Of a stretch of 64,000 bases of DNA, positions 51,314 through 60,700 are shown in pieces. Under the pieces are notes generated by a model that was not told the origin of the DNA, made no database searches, and was given only the letters and a program-made list of their open reading frames with translations. Source of the stretch: JASHUC01 sp035523875 (GTDB taxonomy: Bacteria > Pseudomonadota > Gammaproteobacteria > Steroidobacterales > Steroidobacteraceae); contig DATKPY010000029.1 in the NCBI GenBank assembly GCA_035523875.1, forward strand, positions 1 to 64,000, read 5' to 3'. How positions within the stretch are numbered: the first letter of the stretch is position 1; each line of letters begins with the position of its first letter. Position numbers and translations under genes: made by a program.

Positions 51314-53149
51314 ATGAACGAAACCCACGCCCTTGAAGGCTCTCGGCCTGGCGCACACCTGCGAGCGACGCCGCGGGTCTTTCTGCGGCTGCTGTTGAGC
51401 GCGGCGGCGTGCCTCTCCCTCGCGCTCATCGCGCTGCAGCTCTCAGGCGTGCTGCCCGCCTCCGAGCTGCCGCTCGGGCTCGAGCGGGTCGCGCAGGGCG
51501 GCTACGTGGTGCGCGCGCGCAGCGACCGCGCGCTGCCGCCGGGCTTGCACGCGGGCGAGCGCGTTGATTACCGCGACATGACCCGAGCGGATCGCGCCGC
51601 GCTCGTTGCGAGCGGGAACATTCCCCCGGGTACCCCGATCACGCTCGCGGTGGTGCGCGCGGGGCGCATCGTGCGGATCCCGATTGCGGCGAGCGGGCTG
51701 CTGCAGGGGCAGCTCGAGCGCTATTTCTACGAGATCGACGGCTTGCTCAGCATGTCGTTCCTGTTCGTGCTCGCGCTCCTGACGCTTTGGCGGGGCCGCG
51801 ATGCGGCGGCCTGGGGGCTCTTCGCGTTCTCTCTCGGAGTGCTCGTGAGCAACGCCCTCACCTCGATCCCCGCGGCGCCGCCCGCGAACGTCTGGATGGA
51901 GGAGGTGGGTCAGTCGATCCAGATCCTCACCGCGCTCCCGGGGCTCTACGTCATGGCCGAGGCGCTCGCACAGTCCGGTCTGTCGCCGCGCGCGCGCCGC
52001 GGGTCGCGGCTCGTGATGGTCGTGCTCGCACTCGCGCTCTTCGGGGAGTCGACGGTGGGCCGCATGGGGCCTACCTACCGCGGAGTCGTTTCGCCCTACT
52101 GGGTGTACGTCTCGGCGCGGCCGGTCCTCATCGCCATGACCGCGATGCCGGTACTGATCCTTCTCGCTGGCTACCGCCGCGCCGCGCACGAGAGTCGGCT
52201 CAGGATCCGCTGGGTGCTCTGGAGTACGGCGCTGCTCCTCGCGACGATCGTCGCCTTCACCGCGGTCACGGCCGACCGCGAGCCCTACCTCTTTCAGGTG
52301 GTGAGCGTGCTGCAGGGGCTGTCGCTCCTCGGCTATGTCTACGCGGTGCTGCGCAGCCGACTGGTCGATGTCTCGTTCGTCCTCGATCGCGCCCTGGTGT
52401 TCGCGCTCATCACCGGACTCTTGTTCGGTGTGTTCTCGCTCCTCGAGCAAGCGCTGCATCACTTTGCGGTGGGCGAGCGGCTGAGCTGGGCGGTGCAGGC
52501 CGTCGTCGCGCTCGCGATGGCGATGGGGTTGAGTCCGCTTCACCACCGGCTCGAGCGCTGGATCGAGCGGATCTTCTTTCACCATCAGATTCTCGCGGTC
52601 GCGGCGCTCAGGCGCTTTGCGACGGAGTGCGCCTTCGTCGAGCGTGAGGAGCGGCTCGTCGAGCTTGCGATCGAGCGGCTCCTCACCCATTGCGCCGCGG
52701 CCGCGGTCTACGAGCGCACGAGCGCCGGGTACCGGCTGCGGGCGGCACGCGGATTCGCGTGGCCGCGGCTCATCGATGCGGACGATCAAGTGTTCGTCTC
52801 GCTGCGGGCGCATCAGCAGGAGGTCGACCTCGAGGAGGTTGCGAACGCCATCGCGGCCGAGGGGTACGCGTTTCCGATGAGTGTCGCCGAGACGCTGAGC
52901 GGTGCGGTCGTGTGCCGTCCGCGCGACGGAGAGCAGTTTGCGCCCGATGTGCGCGCGGCGCTCGAGGAGGTCGCGCGCAATCTCGGCATGTCGCTCTACA
53001 TCCTGCGCAACCGCGAGCAGGCGCAGCTCGTCGCTGACATCGCCGCAGACCGCATCGACGAATCGGCCGCGCGGCGCCGCGCAGCCGCGCTGGTGCAGGG
53101 GCCGGCGGATGCCGCACCGCTCGTGACAGGTGTCCCCTCAGGGTCCTGA
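51314..53149 (+). CDS. Multi-pass membrane sensor with PDZ-like and GAF domains, no kinase
   Basis: Protein of 611 residues. An N-terminal helix (LLLSAAACLSLALIALQL), an extracytoplasmic PDZ-like segment (about 45-135), seven or so further transmembrane helices (about 150-390) and a cytoplasmic GAF-like domain (about 420-580) are visible. There is no His-kinase, GGDEF or HTH domain after the GAF, although the layout matches the sensory half of DesK- or PDZ-7TM-type kinases. The region just after its stop retains the wreck of a LuxR-type response regulator helix-turn-helix, so a former two-component module may have decayed. Ligand unknown. Confidence 0.8.
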   Translation: MNETHALEGSRPGAHLRATPRVFLRLLLSAAACLSLALIALQLSGVLPASELPLGLERVAQGGYVVRARSDRALPPGLHAGERVDYRDMTRADRAALVASGNIPPGTPITLAVVRAGRIVRIPIAASGLLQGQLERYFYEIDGLLSMSFLFVLALLTLWRGRDAAAWGLFAFSLGVLVSNALTSIPAAPPANVWMEEVGQSIQILTALPGLYVMAEALAQSGLSPRARRGSRLVMVVLALALFGESTVGRMGPTYRGVVSPYWVYVSARPVLIAMTAMPVLILLAGYRRAAHESRLRIRWVLWSTALLLATIVAFTAVTADREPYLFQVVSVLQGLSLLGYVYAVLRSRLVDVSFVLDRALVFALITGLLFGVFSLLEQALHHFAVGERLSWAVQAVVALAMAMGLSPLHHRLERWIERIFFHHQILAVAALRRFATECAFVEREERLVELAIERLLTHCAAAAVYERTSAGYRLRAARGFAWPRLIDADDQVFVSLRAHQQEVDLEEVANAIAAEGYAFPMSVAETLSGAVVCRPRDGEQFAPDVRAALEEVARNLGMSLYILRNREQAQLVADIAADRIDESAARRRAAALVQGPADAAPLVTGVPSGS

Positions 53150-53336
53150 CGGGTGCCCCTTCTCGGCCTCCGCGCTGCGCGTGCGGCGCTTGGCTGGAGA
53201 GGACCTCTCGGGGAGCGACAGCGCGATGCGGCGCAACCTTTGCGCCGGGACCGTGCGAAACTATCTCACCGAGGCAGTTGGCAAGCTCGGTGCGCCGGAC
53301 CTTCCCGGGCGCCGAGGGGTGGCTCATGGGGGCGGG
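53150..53336 (+). pseudogene. Degenerate 3' remnant of a LuxR/NarL-type response regulator
   Basis: Between the sensor stop and the flavoprotein start the forward frame reads LRVRRLAGEDLSGS, then CAGTVRNYLTEAVGKLGA (about 53244-53300), which is the DNA-recognition helix signature of NarL/FixJ regulators (normally SEGTVRNYLSEAIGKLGA). The flanking receiver domain is absent and the rest of the HTH is scrambled. The residue is open to the flavoprotein frame by chance. Read as a relic, not as an N-terminal extension. Confidence 0.7.
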
Positions 53337-54752
53337 ATGGTGCAGGAGGGCTCAGCCTACGATCTCGTAGTGCTCGGCTGCGGGGCTGCGGGCCTCTCGG
53401 CCGCGGTCGCGCACGCGGCGGCCGCGCGCGCCGCGGATCGCACCGCGCGCATCGCGGTGGTGGAGCGTGCGCGCCGCGACGAGCGCGGCGGTGCCACCCG
53501 CTGGACGAGCGCCTGGTTGCGCATCACGGAGGACCGGCGGCTCGACCCGGCGTTCCTCGCGCGGATGCACGAGGTTTCCGGCGGTCTCGCCGATCTCGAG
53601 TACTGCCGTACCCTCGAGCGCGAGGTGACCGAGACGCTCGCCTTCCTCGAGCGCCACGGCGTCGAGCTCACCTACTTCAAGCAACCGTTCGCGAACCGCA
53701 ACACCGGCAGCGGACTCGGCATGCCGGTGCGCGGCGGGCAGGGCATCGTCGAGGAGCTCTGCGGCTCCCTGGAGCGCACCGCCGGCGTGGAGATGCTCTA
53801 TGAGACCGAGGCGGTGCGGCTCACGGTGAGCGAGCGCGGCCGCATCGCGGGCGTCACGGTGCGCAGTCGCGACGGGGCGGCACGGACGCTCACGGCCGCC
53901 GCCGGGGTGGTCATCGCCTGTGGCGGCTTCGAGGGCAACGGCGAGATGCTCACGCGCTACCTCGGTGCACGCGCCTGCGATCTACCCCTCATCGCCCCGA
54001 CGCTGCGCCACAACACCGGGGATGGCGTGCGCATGGCGCTCGAAGTGGGCGCGGCGACCTCGGGCCAGTTCGATATGTTCCACGGCGAGCCGGTCGATCC
54101 GCGCTCGAGCAAGCCCGATGCGGTCGTCTACGCATATCCGTTCGGCATCCTCGTCAATGCCCGCGCCGAGCGCTTCTACGACGAGGGCAAGGACAGCTTC
54201 GATTCCACGTTCGAGGAGCTCGCCTTCGAGATCTGGGCTCATCAGGGGCAGAGGGCTTATCTCATCGGCGATCAGACGATGGCGTCGATCGAGCCCGTGC
54301 AGGCGATCATCCTCACCGATCAACCGCCGGTCACCGCCGCGACGCTGCGCGAGCTTGCGGTCGCGCTCGGTCTCGAGCCGCGGGCGCTCGAGCGCACGGT
54401 GAGCGAGTACAACGCCGCAGTGGGTCCGGGCGCGTTCGATCCACGCACCTTCGACGGCAAGCGCGCGCTCGGTCTCGCGCCGCCCAGGTCGAACTGGGCC
54501 GTGCCTGTCGAGCGCCCGCCCTTCATCGGTTATCCGCTCACCTGTGCGATCACCTTCACCTTTGGGGGGTTGCGCACCGACACGCTCGCGCGCGTGGTGA
54601 CGCCCTCCGGTGCGGCGATCCCCGGACTGTACGCCGCGGGCGAGGTGACGGGTCTTTACTACCATCACTATCCCGCCGGCACCTCGGTTCTCCGCGCGGC
54701 GACCTTCGGGCGCATCGCCGGCGCGCACGCCGCGCGCGTGCGCGCGCGCTAG
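53337..54752 (+). CDS. FAD-dependent dehydrogenase, tricarballylate-dehydrogenase/fumarate-reductase-like
   Basis: Flavoprotein of 471 residues with a Rossmann FAD motif (VVLGCGAAGLSAAVAHAAA), the ERGGATRWTSAW region of TcuA-type proteins, GGQGIVEEL, the IACGGFEGN loop, HNTGDGVRMA and the C-terminal GLYAAGEVTGLYYHHYPAGTS. It belongs to the FAD_binding_2 family that includes fumarate reductases, 3-ketosteroid dehydrogenases and TcuA. The ATG at 53337 has GGGGGCGGG upstream. A bicupin follows after 16 bp, so the two likely act in one pathway. Substrate unknown. Confidence 0.85.
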   Translation: MVQEGSAYDLVVLGCGAAGLSAAVAHAAAARAADRTARIAVVERARRDERGGATRWTSAWLRITEDRRLDPAFLARMHEVSGGLADLEYCRTLEREVTETLAFLERHGVELTYFKQPFANRNTGSGLGMPVRGGQGIVEELCGSLERTAGVEMLYETEAVRLTVSERGRIAGVTVRSRDGAARTLTAAAGVVIACGGFEGNGEMLTRYLGARACDLPLIAPTLRHNTGDGVRMALEVGAATSGQFDMFHGEPVDPRSSKPDAVVYAYPFGILVNARAERFYDEGKDSFDSTFEELAFEIWAHQGQRAYLIGDQTMASIEPVQAIILTDQPPVTAATLRELAVALGLEPRALERTVSEYNAAVGPGAFDPRTFDGKRALGLAPPRSNWAVPVERPPFIGYPLTCAITFTFGGLRTDTLARVVTPSGAAIPGLYAAGEVTGLYYHHYPAGTSVLRAATFGRIAGAHAARVRAR

Positions 54753-54768
54753 CGATCACGGGGCGCGC

Positions 54769-55614
54769 ATGGACGTCGTTCGCGCCGATGAGATGGAATG
54801 GGGCGGCAAGCTCACCGCGCACCGCGCCGGCCACATGACCCACAAGGTGCTGTTCACCGGCGAGGAAGGCAGCTGCGACAACTACCTCTTCGTGCTCGCG
54901 AACGAGCGCTCGGATTATTTCTCCCCGCGCCACCGGCACGCCTGGGATCAGGTGCGGCTGTGCCTCGAGGGCGCGGTGCCGATCGGACGCGATCTGAAAG
55001 TGGATACGGGGGAGGTGGGCTACTTTCCCGAGGGCGTGCACTACGGACCGCAGCAGGGCGGACCCGATCGGATCGTGCTCCTGCTGCAGTTCGGCGGGGC
55101 GAGCGGGCTCGGCTACCTGAGCCCCGAGCAGCTCGAGCGCGGACGCGAGCGCCTGCTCAAGGAAGGCGTCTTCGAAGGCGGGGTCTTCCGGCGCACGACC
55201 GGCGAGGGCAAGCAGAACGAGGACGCGTACGAGGCGATCTGGCGCGCCGTGACCGGCGCACCGATCCGCTACCCGACGCCGCGCTATCGCACCCCGATCG
55301 TCATGCGGCCCGAAGGCTTTCCGTGGCGCGGAATGTCCGGCGTGCAGGGCGTGCGCCAGAAGCTTTTGGGCTCCTTCGCCGAGCGCGGCCTGTCGCTCGA
55401 GCTGGTTGCCCTCGCAGCCGGCGCCACCTACGAGGAGGAGGCGGCGCCCTCACGCCGGCTGATCTTCGTGCTCGCCGGTGAGGGGCGCTGCGGCGATGAG
55501 CGCATCGGCGCGCGCACCGCGATACGACTCGAGCCGGGGGAGCGCGGACGCTTCACGGTCGAGGCCGCAACCGAACTCTTCGTGATCGCCGTGGCGCCGC
55601 TCGGTGCGGCCTGA
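54769..55614 (+). CDS. Bicupin-fold protein
   Basis: Protein of 281 residues with two cupin barrels. The first has FSPRHRHAWDQVRLCLEG, with the His-x-His and Glu metal-binding pattern; the second (about 205-275) has RRLIFVLAGEG and fewer His, so only one site may bind metal. Such proteins are dioxygenases, isomerases or sensors in catabolic operons. It follows the flavoprotein gene and is convergent with the GMC oxidoreductase (20 bp). No substrate can be assigned. Confidence 0.78.
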   Translation: MDVVRADEMEWGGKLTAHRAGHMTHKVLFTGEEGSCDNYLFVLANERSDYFSPRHRHAWDQVRLCLEGAVPIGRDLKVDTGEVGYFPEGVHYGPQQGGPDRIVLLLQFGGASGLGYLSPEQLERGRERLLKEGVFEGGVFRRTTGEGKQNEDAYEAIWRAVTGAPIRYPTPRYRTPIVMRPEGFPWRGMSGVQGVRQKLLGSFAERGLSLELVALAAGATYEEEAAPSRRLIFVLAGEGRCGDERIGARTAIRLEPGERGRFTVEAATELFVIAVAPLGAA

Positions 55615-55634
55615 GCAGCCGTGCGCGGCGCCGC

Positions 55635-57329
55635 TCAGGCGCGGTCCGGCATCGCCGGCGCGCGGGCGGCGGGAAGCCGCGCGGCGGGAAGCGTTTTGCC
55701 GCGGATCAGATCGGCGGCTTTCTCGGCGACCATGATCGTTGGCGCATTGGTGTTGCCGCCCGGAACGTTCGGCATGACGGACGCGTCGGCGACGCGCAGC
55801 GCCTCGATGCCGCGCACGCGCAAGGCGGCATCGACGACGGCGCGCTCATCGAGCCCCATGCGGCAGGTTCCGACCGGGTGATGGGTGATCGCACCCGTGG
55901 CGCGGATGTAGCGCTCGAGGTCGGCGTCCGATTGCACCTCGGGGCCCGGCGCGACTTCGCGCTCGATCAAGCTCTTCAAGGGCTCCTGGGCGTAGATCGC
56001 GCGCGCCGCACGAATGCCGCGGATCATGCGCGCGACATCGCTCGGCTCGCTGAACAGGTTGAACAGGATGCGCGGCGGATCGGCCGGGTTGGCTGAGCGC
56101 AGCGTGACGCGGCCGCGGCTCTCCTCGCGAATCATCGACACCGCCACGGCGAGCCCATGGGCGGGTGGCTTCGCGATGAGCGGATACCAGATGCGCGCGC
56201 CCGGCTCCGCGGCTGCGCCGCCCGCGGGGCAGGTGAGCTGCATGTCCGGACGATCGAGGTGCGCCTCGGTGCGCAGAAACACGTTGCCTGCGCATGCGTT
56301 GGTCGCGAACGGTCCGCTGCCGAAGAGCGCCCAGCGGATCACCGAGAGCACTGCCCGGTCGACTCGCAGCTGCGAGAGAAAGGTGCGCGGGTGGGCTGCG
56401 TTGAGCGTGAAGGCGAGCGGGTGCTCGATGAGGTTGCCGCCGACCCCGGGCAAGTCGACCTGCGGTGCAATGCCGTGTGCGCGCAGCTCATCGGCGGGTC
56501 CGACACCGGAGAGTAGCAGCACCTGCGCCGAGCCGTAGACCCCGCCGCTCATGATCACTTCGCGCTCGGCGCGCGCGCAGCACACGCGCCCGTCGCGCGC
56601 GTACTCCACGGCGACGGCGCGCCCGCGCTCGATGATCACGCGGTGCACGAGCGCGTGGGAGCGCACGGTCAAGTTTCCGCGGCGCATCGCCGGGAAGAGG
56701 AACGCGCGCGCCGCGCTCGCGCGACGGCCGCGGCGCGTTGCGGTCATCTCCATCCGCATGAAGCCCTCGGAGCGCTCGCCGTGATAATCGTCGGTCACCG
56801 GATAGCCCGCGGCCGCGGTCGCAGCGCCCACCACATCGGCGAGGACGCACGCCGCATCGGGCGCCGTCACCTCGAGCTCGCCCGCGTCGCCGTGGTAGGG
56901 GCCCGCGCCGAGCCAGCTGCGCTCGGAGCGCTTGAAGTAGGGCAGCACCTCGCGGTAGCCCCAGCCCTCGAGCCCCATGGTGCGCCATGCGTCGTAGTCG
57001 CCGCGGTGTCCGCGCGCGTAGACGAGCCCGTTGATCGCCGAGGAGCCGCCCAGTACCTTGCCGCGCAGGATCGGGATGCGCCGCCCGTTCAATCCCGGCT
57101 CCGGCTCGCTCAGAAAGTTCCAGTTGAGCCGCGGAGCGCCGGCGTACGCGGGAAAGGCGACCGGCATGTCGACGAAGAGCCCGCGCGCCGGCCCCCCGGC
57201 CTCGAGCACCAGCACCTTTACCTCCCGGTCCTCGCTCAGGCGGCTCGCGAGCACGCACCCGGCGGAGCCCGCCCCGACGATGACGTAATCGAACGAACCG
57301 TCGCGCCCGTCCGCCGCATCGCCCGCCAT
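55635..57329 (-). CDS. GMC-family FAD oxidoreductase (choline/alcohol dehydrogenase-like)
   Basis: Flavoenzyme of about 564 residues oxidising an alcohol to an aldehyde. Motifs: FDYVIVGAGSAGCVLASRLSE, the GMC signature 1 (RGKVLGGSSAINGLVYARGH), signature 2 (SGGVYGSAQVLLLSGVG) and the C-terminal active-site HHPVGTCRMG plus VMPNVPGGNTNAPTIMVAEK. It is one of the BetA-like alcohol dehydrogenases with no membrane anchor. Its ATG overlaps the EthD stop (TGATG), so the two are coupled. The preceding GTG at 57332 is an alternative start. Confidence 0.93.
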   Translation of the reverse strand: MAGDAADGRDGSFDYVIVGAGSAGCVLASRLSEDREVKVLVLEAGGPARGLFVDMPVAFPAYAGAPRLNWNFLSEPEPGLNGRRIPILRGKVLGGSSAINGLVYARGHRGDYDAWRTMGLEGWGYREVLPYFKRSERSWLGAGPYHGDAGELEVTAPDAACVLADVVGAATAAAGYPVTDDYHGERSEGFMRMEMTATRRGRRASAARAFLFPAMRRGNLTVRSHALVHRVIIERGRAVAVEYARDGRVCCARAEREVIMSGGVYGSAQVLLLSGVGPADELRAHGIAPQVDLPGVGGNLIEHPLAFTLNAAHPRTFLSQLRVDRAVLSVIRWALFGSGPFATNACAGNVFLRTEAHLDRPDMQLTCPAGGAAAEPGARIWYPLIAKPPAHGLAVAVSMIREESRGRVTLRSANPADPPRILFNLFSEPSDVARMIRGIRAARAIYAQEPLKSLIEREVAPGPEVQSDADLERYIRATGAITHHPVGTCRMGLDERAVVDAALRVRGIEALRVADASVMPNVPGGNTNAPTIMVAEKAADLIRGKTLPAARLPAARAPAMPDRA

Positions 57330-57643
57330 CACTGCTGGTCCGTCACCTCATCGAACTGAATGGTCGGCTGCACGTTGGTGAAGTTCGGCACATCGGCGAT
57401 GAGCTCCGGGGCGTGCCGGGCCTGCGCCTCATCGAACGCCTTCTGATCCGCTATCCAGAAGTTGACGGTCGCCACGTAGGTGGGCTTGCCGCCGTCGGGA
57501 CCACTCAGGCCCTTGCGCAGCTCGTAGCGCGCGATCCCCCTGCCGTAGAGCCGCATGATGAGCGTCGCGTGCTTGCGCTTGTAGTAGTCGAAGTCGAAGC
57601 GCACGCCCTCGGAGTTCGGATAGAGCACGGTGATGCAGCGCAT
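57329..57643 (-). CDS. EthD-family protein
   Basis: Small ferredoxin-like (dimeric alpha-beta barrel) protein of 104 residues. The EthD signature is in DFDYYKRKHATLIMRLYG and YVATVNFWIADQKAFDEA. EthD proteins accompany cytochrome P450 or other oxidases in ether and alkylphenol degradation, often with no assigned activity. It is translationally coupled to the GMC oxidoreductase, pointing to degradation of an alcohol or ether compound. A short inverted repeat lies 23 bp upstream of its start. Confidence 0.88.
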   Translation of the reverse strand: MRCITVLYPNSEGVRFDFDYYKRKHATLIMRLYGRGIARYELRKGLSGPDGGKPTYVATVNFWIADQKAFDEAQARHAPELIADVPNFTNVQPTIQFDEVTDQQ

Positions 57644-57665
57644 GGTCGGATGCTCCGTCTAGGTT

Positions 57666-57686
57666 CGATAACAGCTGTGATTATCG
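57666..57686. repeat. Short inverted repeat upstream of the EthD-GMC operon
   Basis: Arms CGATAA and TTATCG flank CAGCTGTGA. The stretch is AT-rich relative to its surroundings and lies in the 88-bp spacer in front of the EthD gene, a plausible operator position. With 6-bp arms it could also be chance. Confidence 0.3.
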
Positions 57687-57731
57687 ACCGCCGAAGGAGG
57701 CCGGACAACACGGGGGTCGTGCGCGGCTCGG

Positions 57732-60700
57732 TCATTCCGTGCTGCCGGGTACCGGAGCCGGAACCGCCTCGCCGCGCGGGCGGGCGGGGCCGTCGAGCGG
57801 ATCGCGCATCAGGCGCCGCACCGTGACGTAGAACACCGGCACGAAGAGCACGCCCAAGAGCGCGGCGGAGAGCATGCCGCCCGCGACCCCGGTGCCGATG
57901 GCATGGCGGGCGTTCGCGCCCGCACCGCTCGAGAGCACGAGCGGCATCACCCCGAGGATGAATGCGAAGGAGGTCATGAGGATCGGGCGGAACCGCAGCC
58001 GCGCCGCCTCGACCACCGCATCGTGCAGCGTCTTGCCGCTTGCGTGCTCGGTCACCGCAAACTCGACGATCAGGATCGCGTTCTTCGCCGCCAGTCCGAT
58101 GATCGTGATCAGGCCTACCTTGAAGAATACGTCGTTCGGCAGGCCGCGCAGCTTCGCGGCCAGGATGGCGCCGAGCACTCCGATCGGCACCACCAGCATC
58201 ACCGCGAAGGGGATCGCCCAGCTCTCGTAGAGCGCCGCGAGCGCGAGATAAACGACGAGGATGGACAGACCGAACAGAAGCGGCGCCTGTCTGCCCGAGA
58301 CGATCTCCTGCAGCGACTGTCCCGCCCAGTCGAATCCGATGCCGTTCGGCAGGTATGCGCCGACCAGCCGCTGCATCTCCTGCATCGCCTCCCCGGAGCT
58401 GTAGCCCGCGGCATTCGCGCCGGTGATCTCGACGGCGGAATACCCGTCGTAGCGCGTGAGGCTCGTCGGGGCGACCTCCCAGCTCGGATGCACGACCGCA
58501 GAGAGCGGGATCATGTTCGCGATGCTCGGCGTGCCGGCCGAGCCCGCGGAGGTAAAGGTCTGCGGGCTCGTCGAGGCGAGCAGGCTCGTGCCGGTGCCGG
58601 CCGAGGTGGTGGTGGCGACCGTGCTCGCCGGCAGCGTGCTCGGCACGTAGAAGTGATTGAGCGCCTCCGGGGACATCCGATAGGGCGCATCGGCCTGCAA
58701 GAGCACGCGCAGCACCCGCCCCCCGTAGTAGAAGTCGTTCGCGTACACGGGCGCGAGCATGAGCTGCAGGGCGGTGTAGATGTCGCTCACCGAGAGCCCC
58801 ATCGACTCGGCCTGCACCCGGTCGACCGAGAGCCGCAACTGCGGGGCGTCGGCGAGCTGGTTGGGCTGCACATTGGTGAGGATCGGGGAGCTGCGGGCGT
58901 GCTCGACGAGCGTGTTCTGCGCCTCGGTGAGCAGCGCGTGGCCGAGGCCCGTGCGGTCCTCGAGATAGAAGTCGAAGCCGCCGAAATTTCCGAGAGAGCG
59001 TATCGTTGGTAGATTGACCGCGAACACCTGCGCGTCGCGAATGCGCTGCGAGAGGGTGATGTTGGCCCAGCGGATGAACTGCGCCGCGGTCTCCTTGCGC
59101 TCGCTCCAGGGCTTGAGCTGCACGAAGCCCAAGCCCACGTTCTCGCCCTGGCCGATGAAGCTAAAGCCGCTCACCTGCATCACGCGCTTGACGGCCTCGC
59201 TCTGCAGCAGGATCGCATCGACCTGACGCAGCACCTCGGTCGTGCGCGCAAGCGTCGCACCGGGCTGAGTCTGCACGATCACGTACGCGTAGCCCTGATC
59301 CTCCTCCGGCAGGAAGCCGCCCGGCAGCCGCAGGAAGAGGTAGACGCCCACGGCGACCAGCACCGCGAACGCCGCCATCCAGCGCGGTGTGTGGCGCACC
59401 GACTGGAAAACGCGGCGCATGTACGCGGTGAGACAGATCTCGTAGGCGCGGTTGAAGCCGCGGAAGACGATGTTCGGCTTCAAGTGCGCCGGACGCAGGA
59501 GCGTCGCGCAGAGCGCCGGGGTGAAGGAGAGCGCGAAGAACGCCGAGAACAACATGGAGATCGCGATGGTGAGCGCGAACTGACGGTAGATCGCCCCGAC
59601 GCTCCCGGTCTGCAGCGCGCTCGGGATGAACACTGCCGCAAGCACGAGCGTGATCGCGACGATCGCCCCGGTGATCTGGCCCATCGCCTTGCGCGTGGCA
59701 TTGCGCGGGGAGAGCTGCTCCTCGCGCATGATGCGCTCGACCGACTCGATCACCACGATCGCATCGTCGACGACGATCCCGATCGCGAGCGCCACCCCGA
59801 ACAGGCTCAAGGTATTGATGGAGAACCCGACCACGTACATGCCGATGAAGGCGCCCATGAGCGCCGCGGGCATGACGAGCGTCGGAATGAGCGTCGCACG
59901 GAAGCTCTGCAGGAAGATGAGCATCGTCACGAAGACCAGTGCCACGGCCCCGGCGAGGGTGAGCACCACCTCGCGGATCGAGATGGTGATGAACTGGCTC
60001 TGGTCGAAGGGGATGAACCAGGTGACGCCGGGAGGAAAGGTCGACTGCAGCTGATTCATGCGCGCCTCGACGGCGCGCACCACCTTGAGCGCATCCGCTC
60101 CGGGCAGGGCATTGATTCCCATGCCGGCGATCGGCACGTTGTCGATGCGCAGGTCGTTGCCGAAGGTGTACGGAGCGAGCTGTACGCGCGCGACATCACT
60201 CAGGCGCACTGTCGTGCCGTTCGCGTTGGCGCGTACGATGATGTTCTCGAACTGCTCCGGGGTGTTGAATCGTCCGCGGGTCGTCACCGTCATCGACAGC
60301 TTCTGTCCCGCGACGGCGGGCAGCGCGCCGATCGAGCCCGCCGCGACCTGCACGTTCTGATCCTCGACCGTGGCGAGCACCTGGGCCGCGGAGAGCCCGT
60401 AGGCGTGGAGCTTGTCGGGGTCGAGCCAGATCCGCATGGCGTACTCGGACCCGAACTGCTGGGCGGAGGCGACACCGTCGATGCGCGTGATCTGATCGAT
60501 CACCTGCGCGGAGAGAATGTTGTTGAGCGCCCAGGAATCGTAGCGGCCGTTGTCGGACCTGAGCGCGACGACCATGATCTGGCCGGGTGTTTGCTTGAAC
60601 ACCGAGATGCCTTGCTGGTTCACCTCCGCGGGCAGCCGCGGCTCGGCGAGCTGCACGCGCGCCTGGGTCTGCACCGCCGCGATGTCCGGGTTGGTTCCGG

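Noticed and set aside
53130..53336. N-terminal extension of the TcuA-like flavoprotein
   Set aside because: The extension overlaps the sensor gene, has no homology to flavoproteins and contains a LuxR-type HTH relic; ATG 53337 begins just before the FAD motif.
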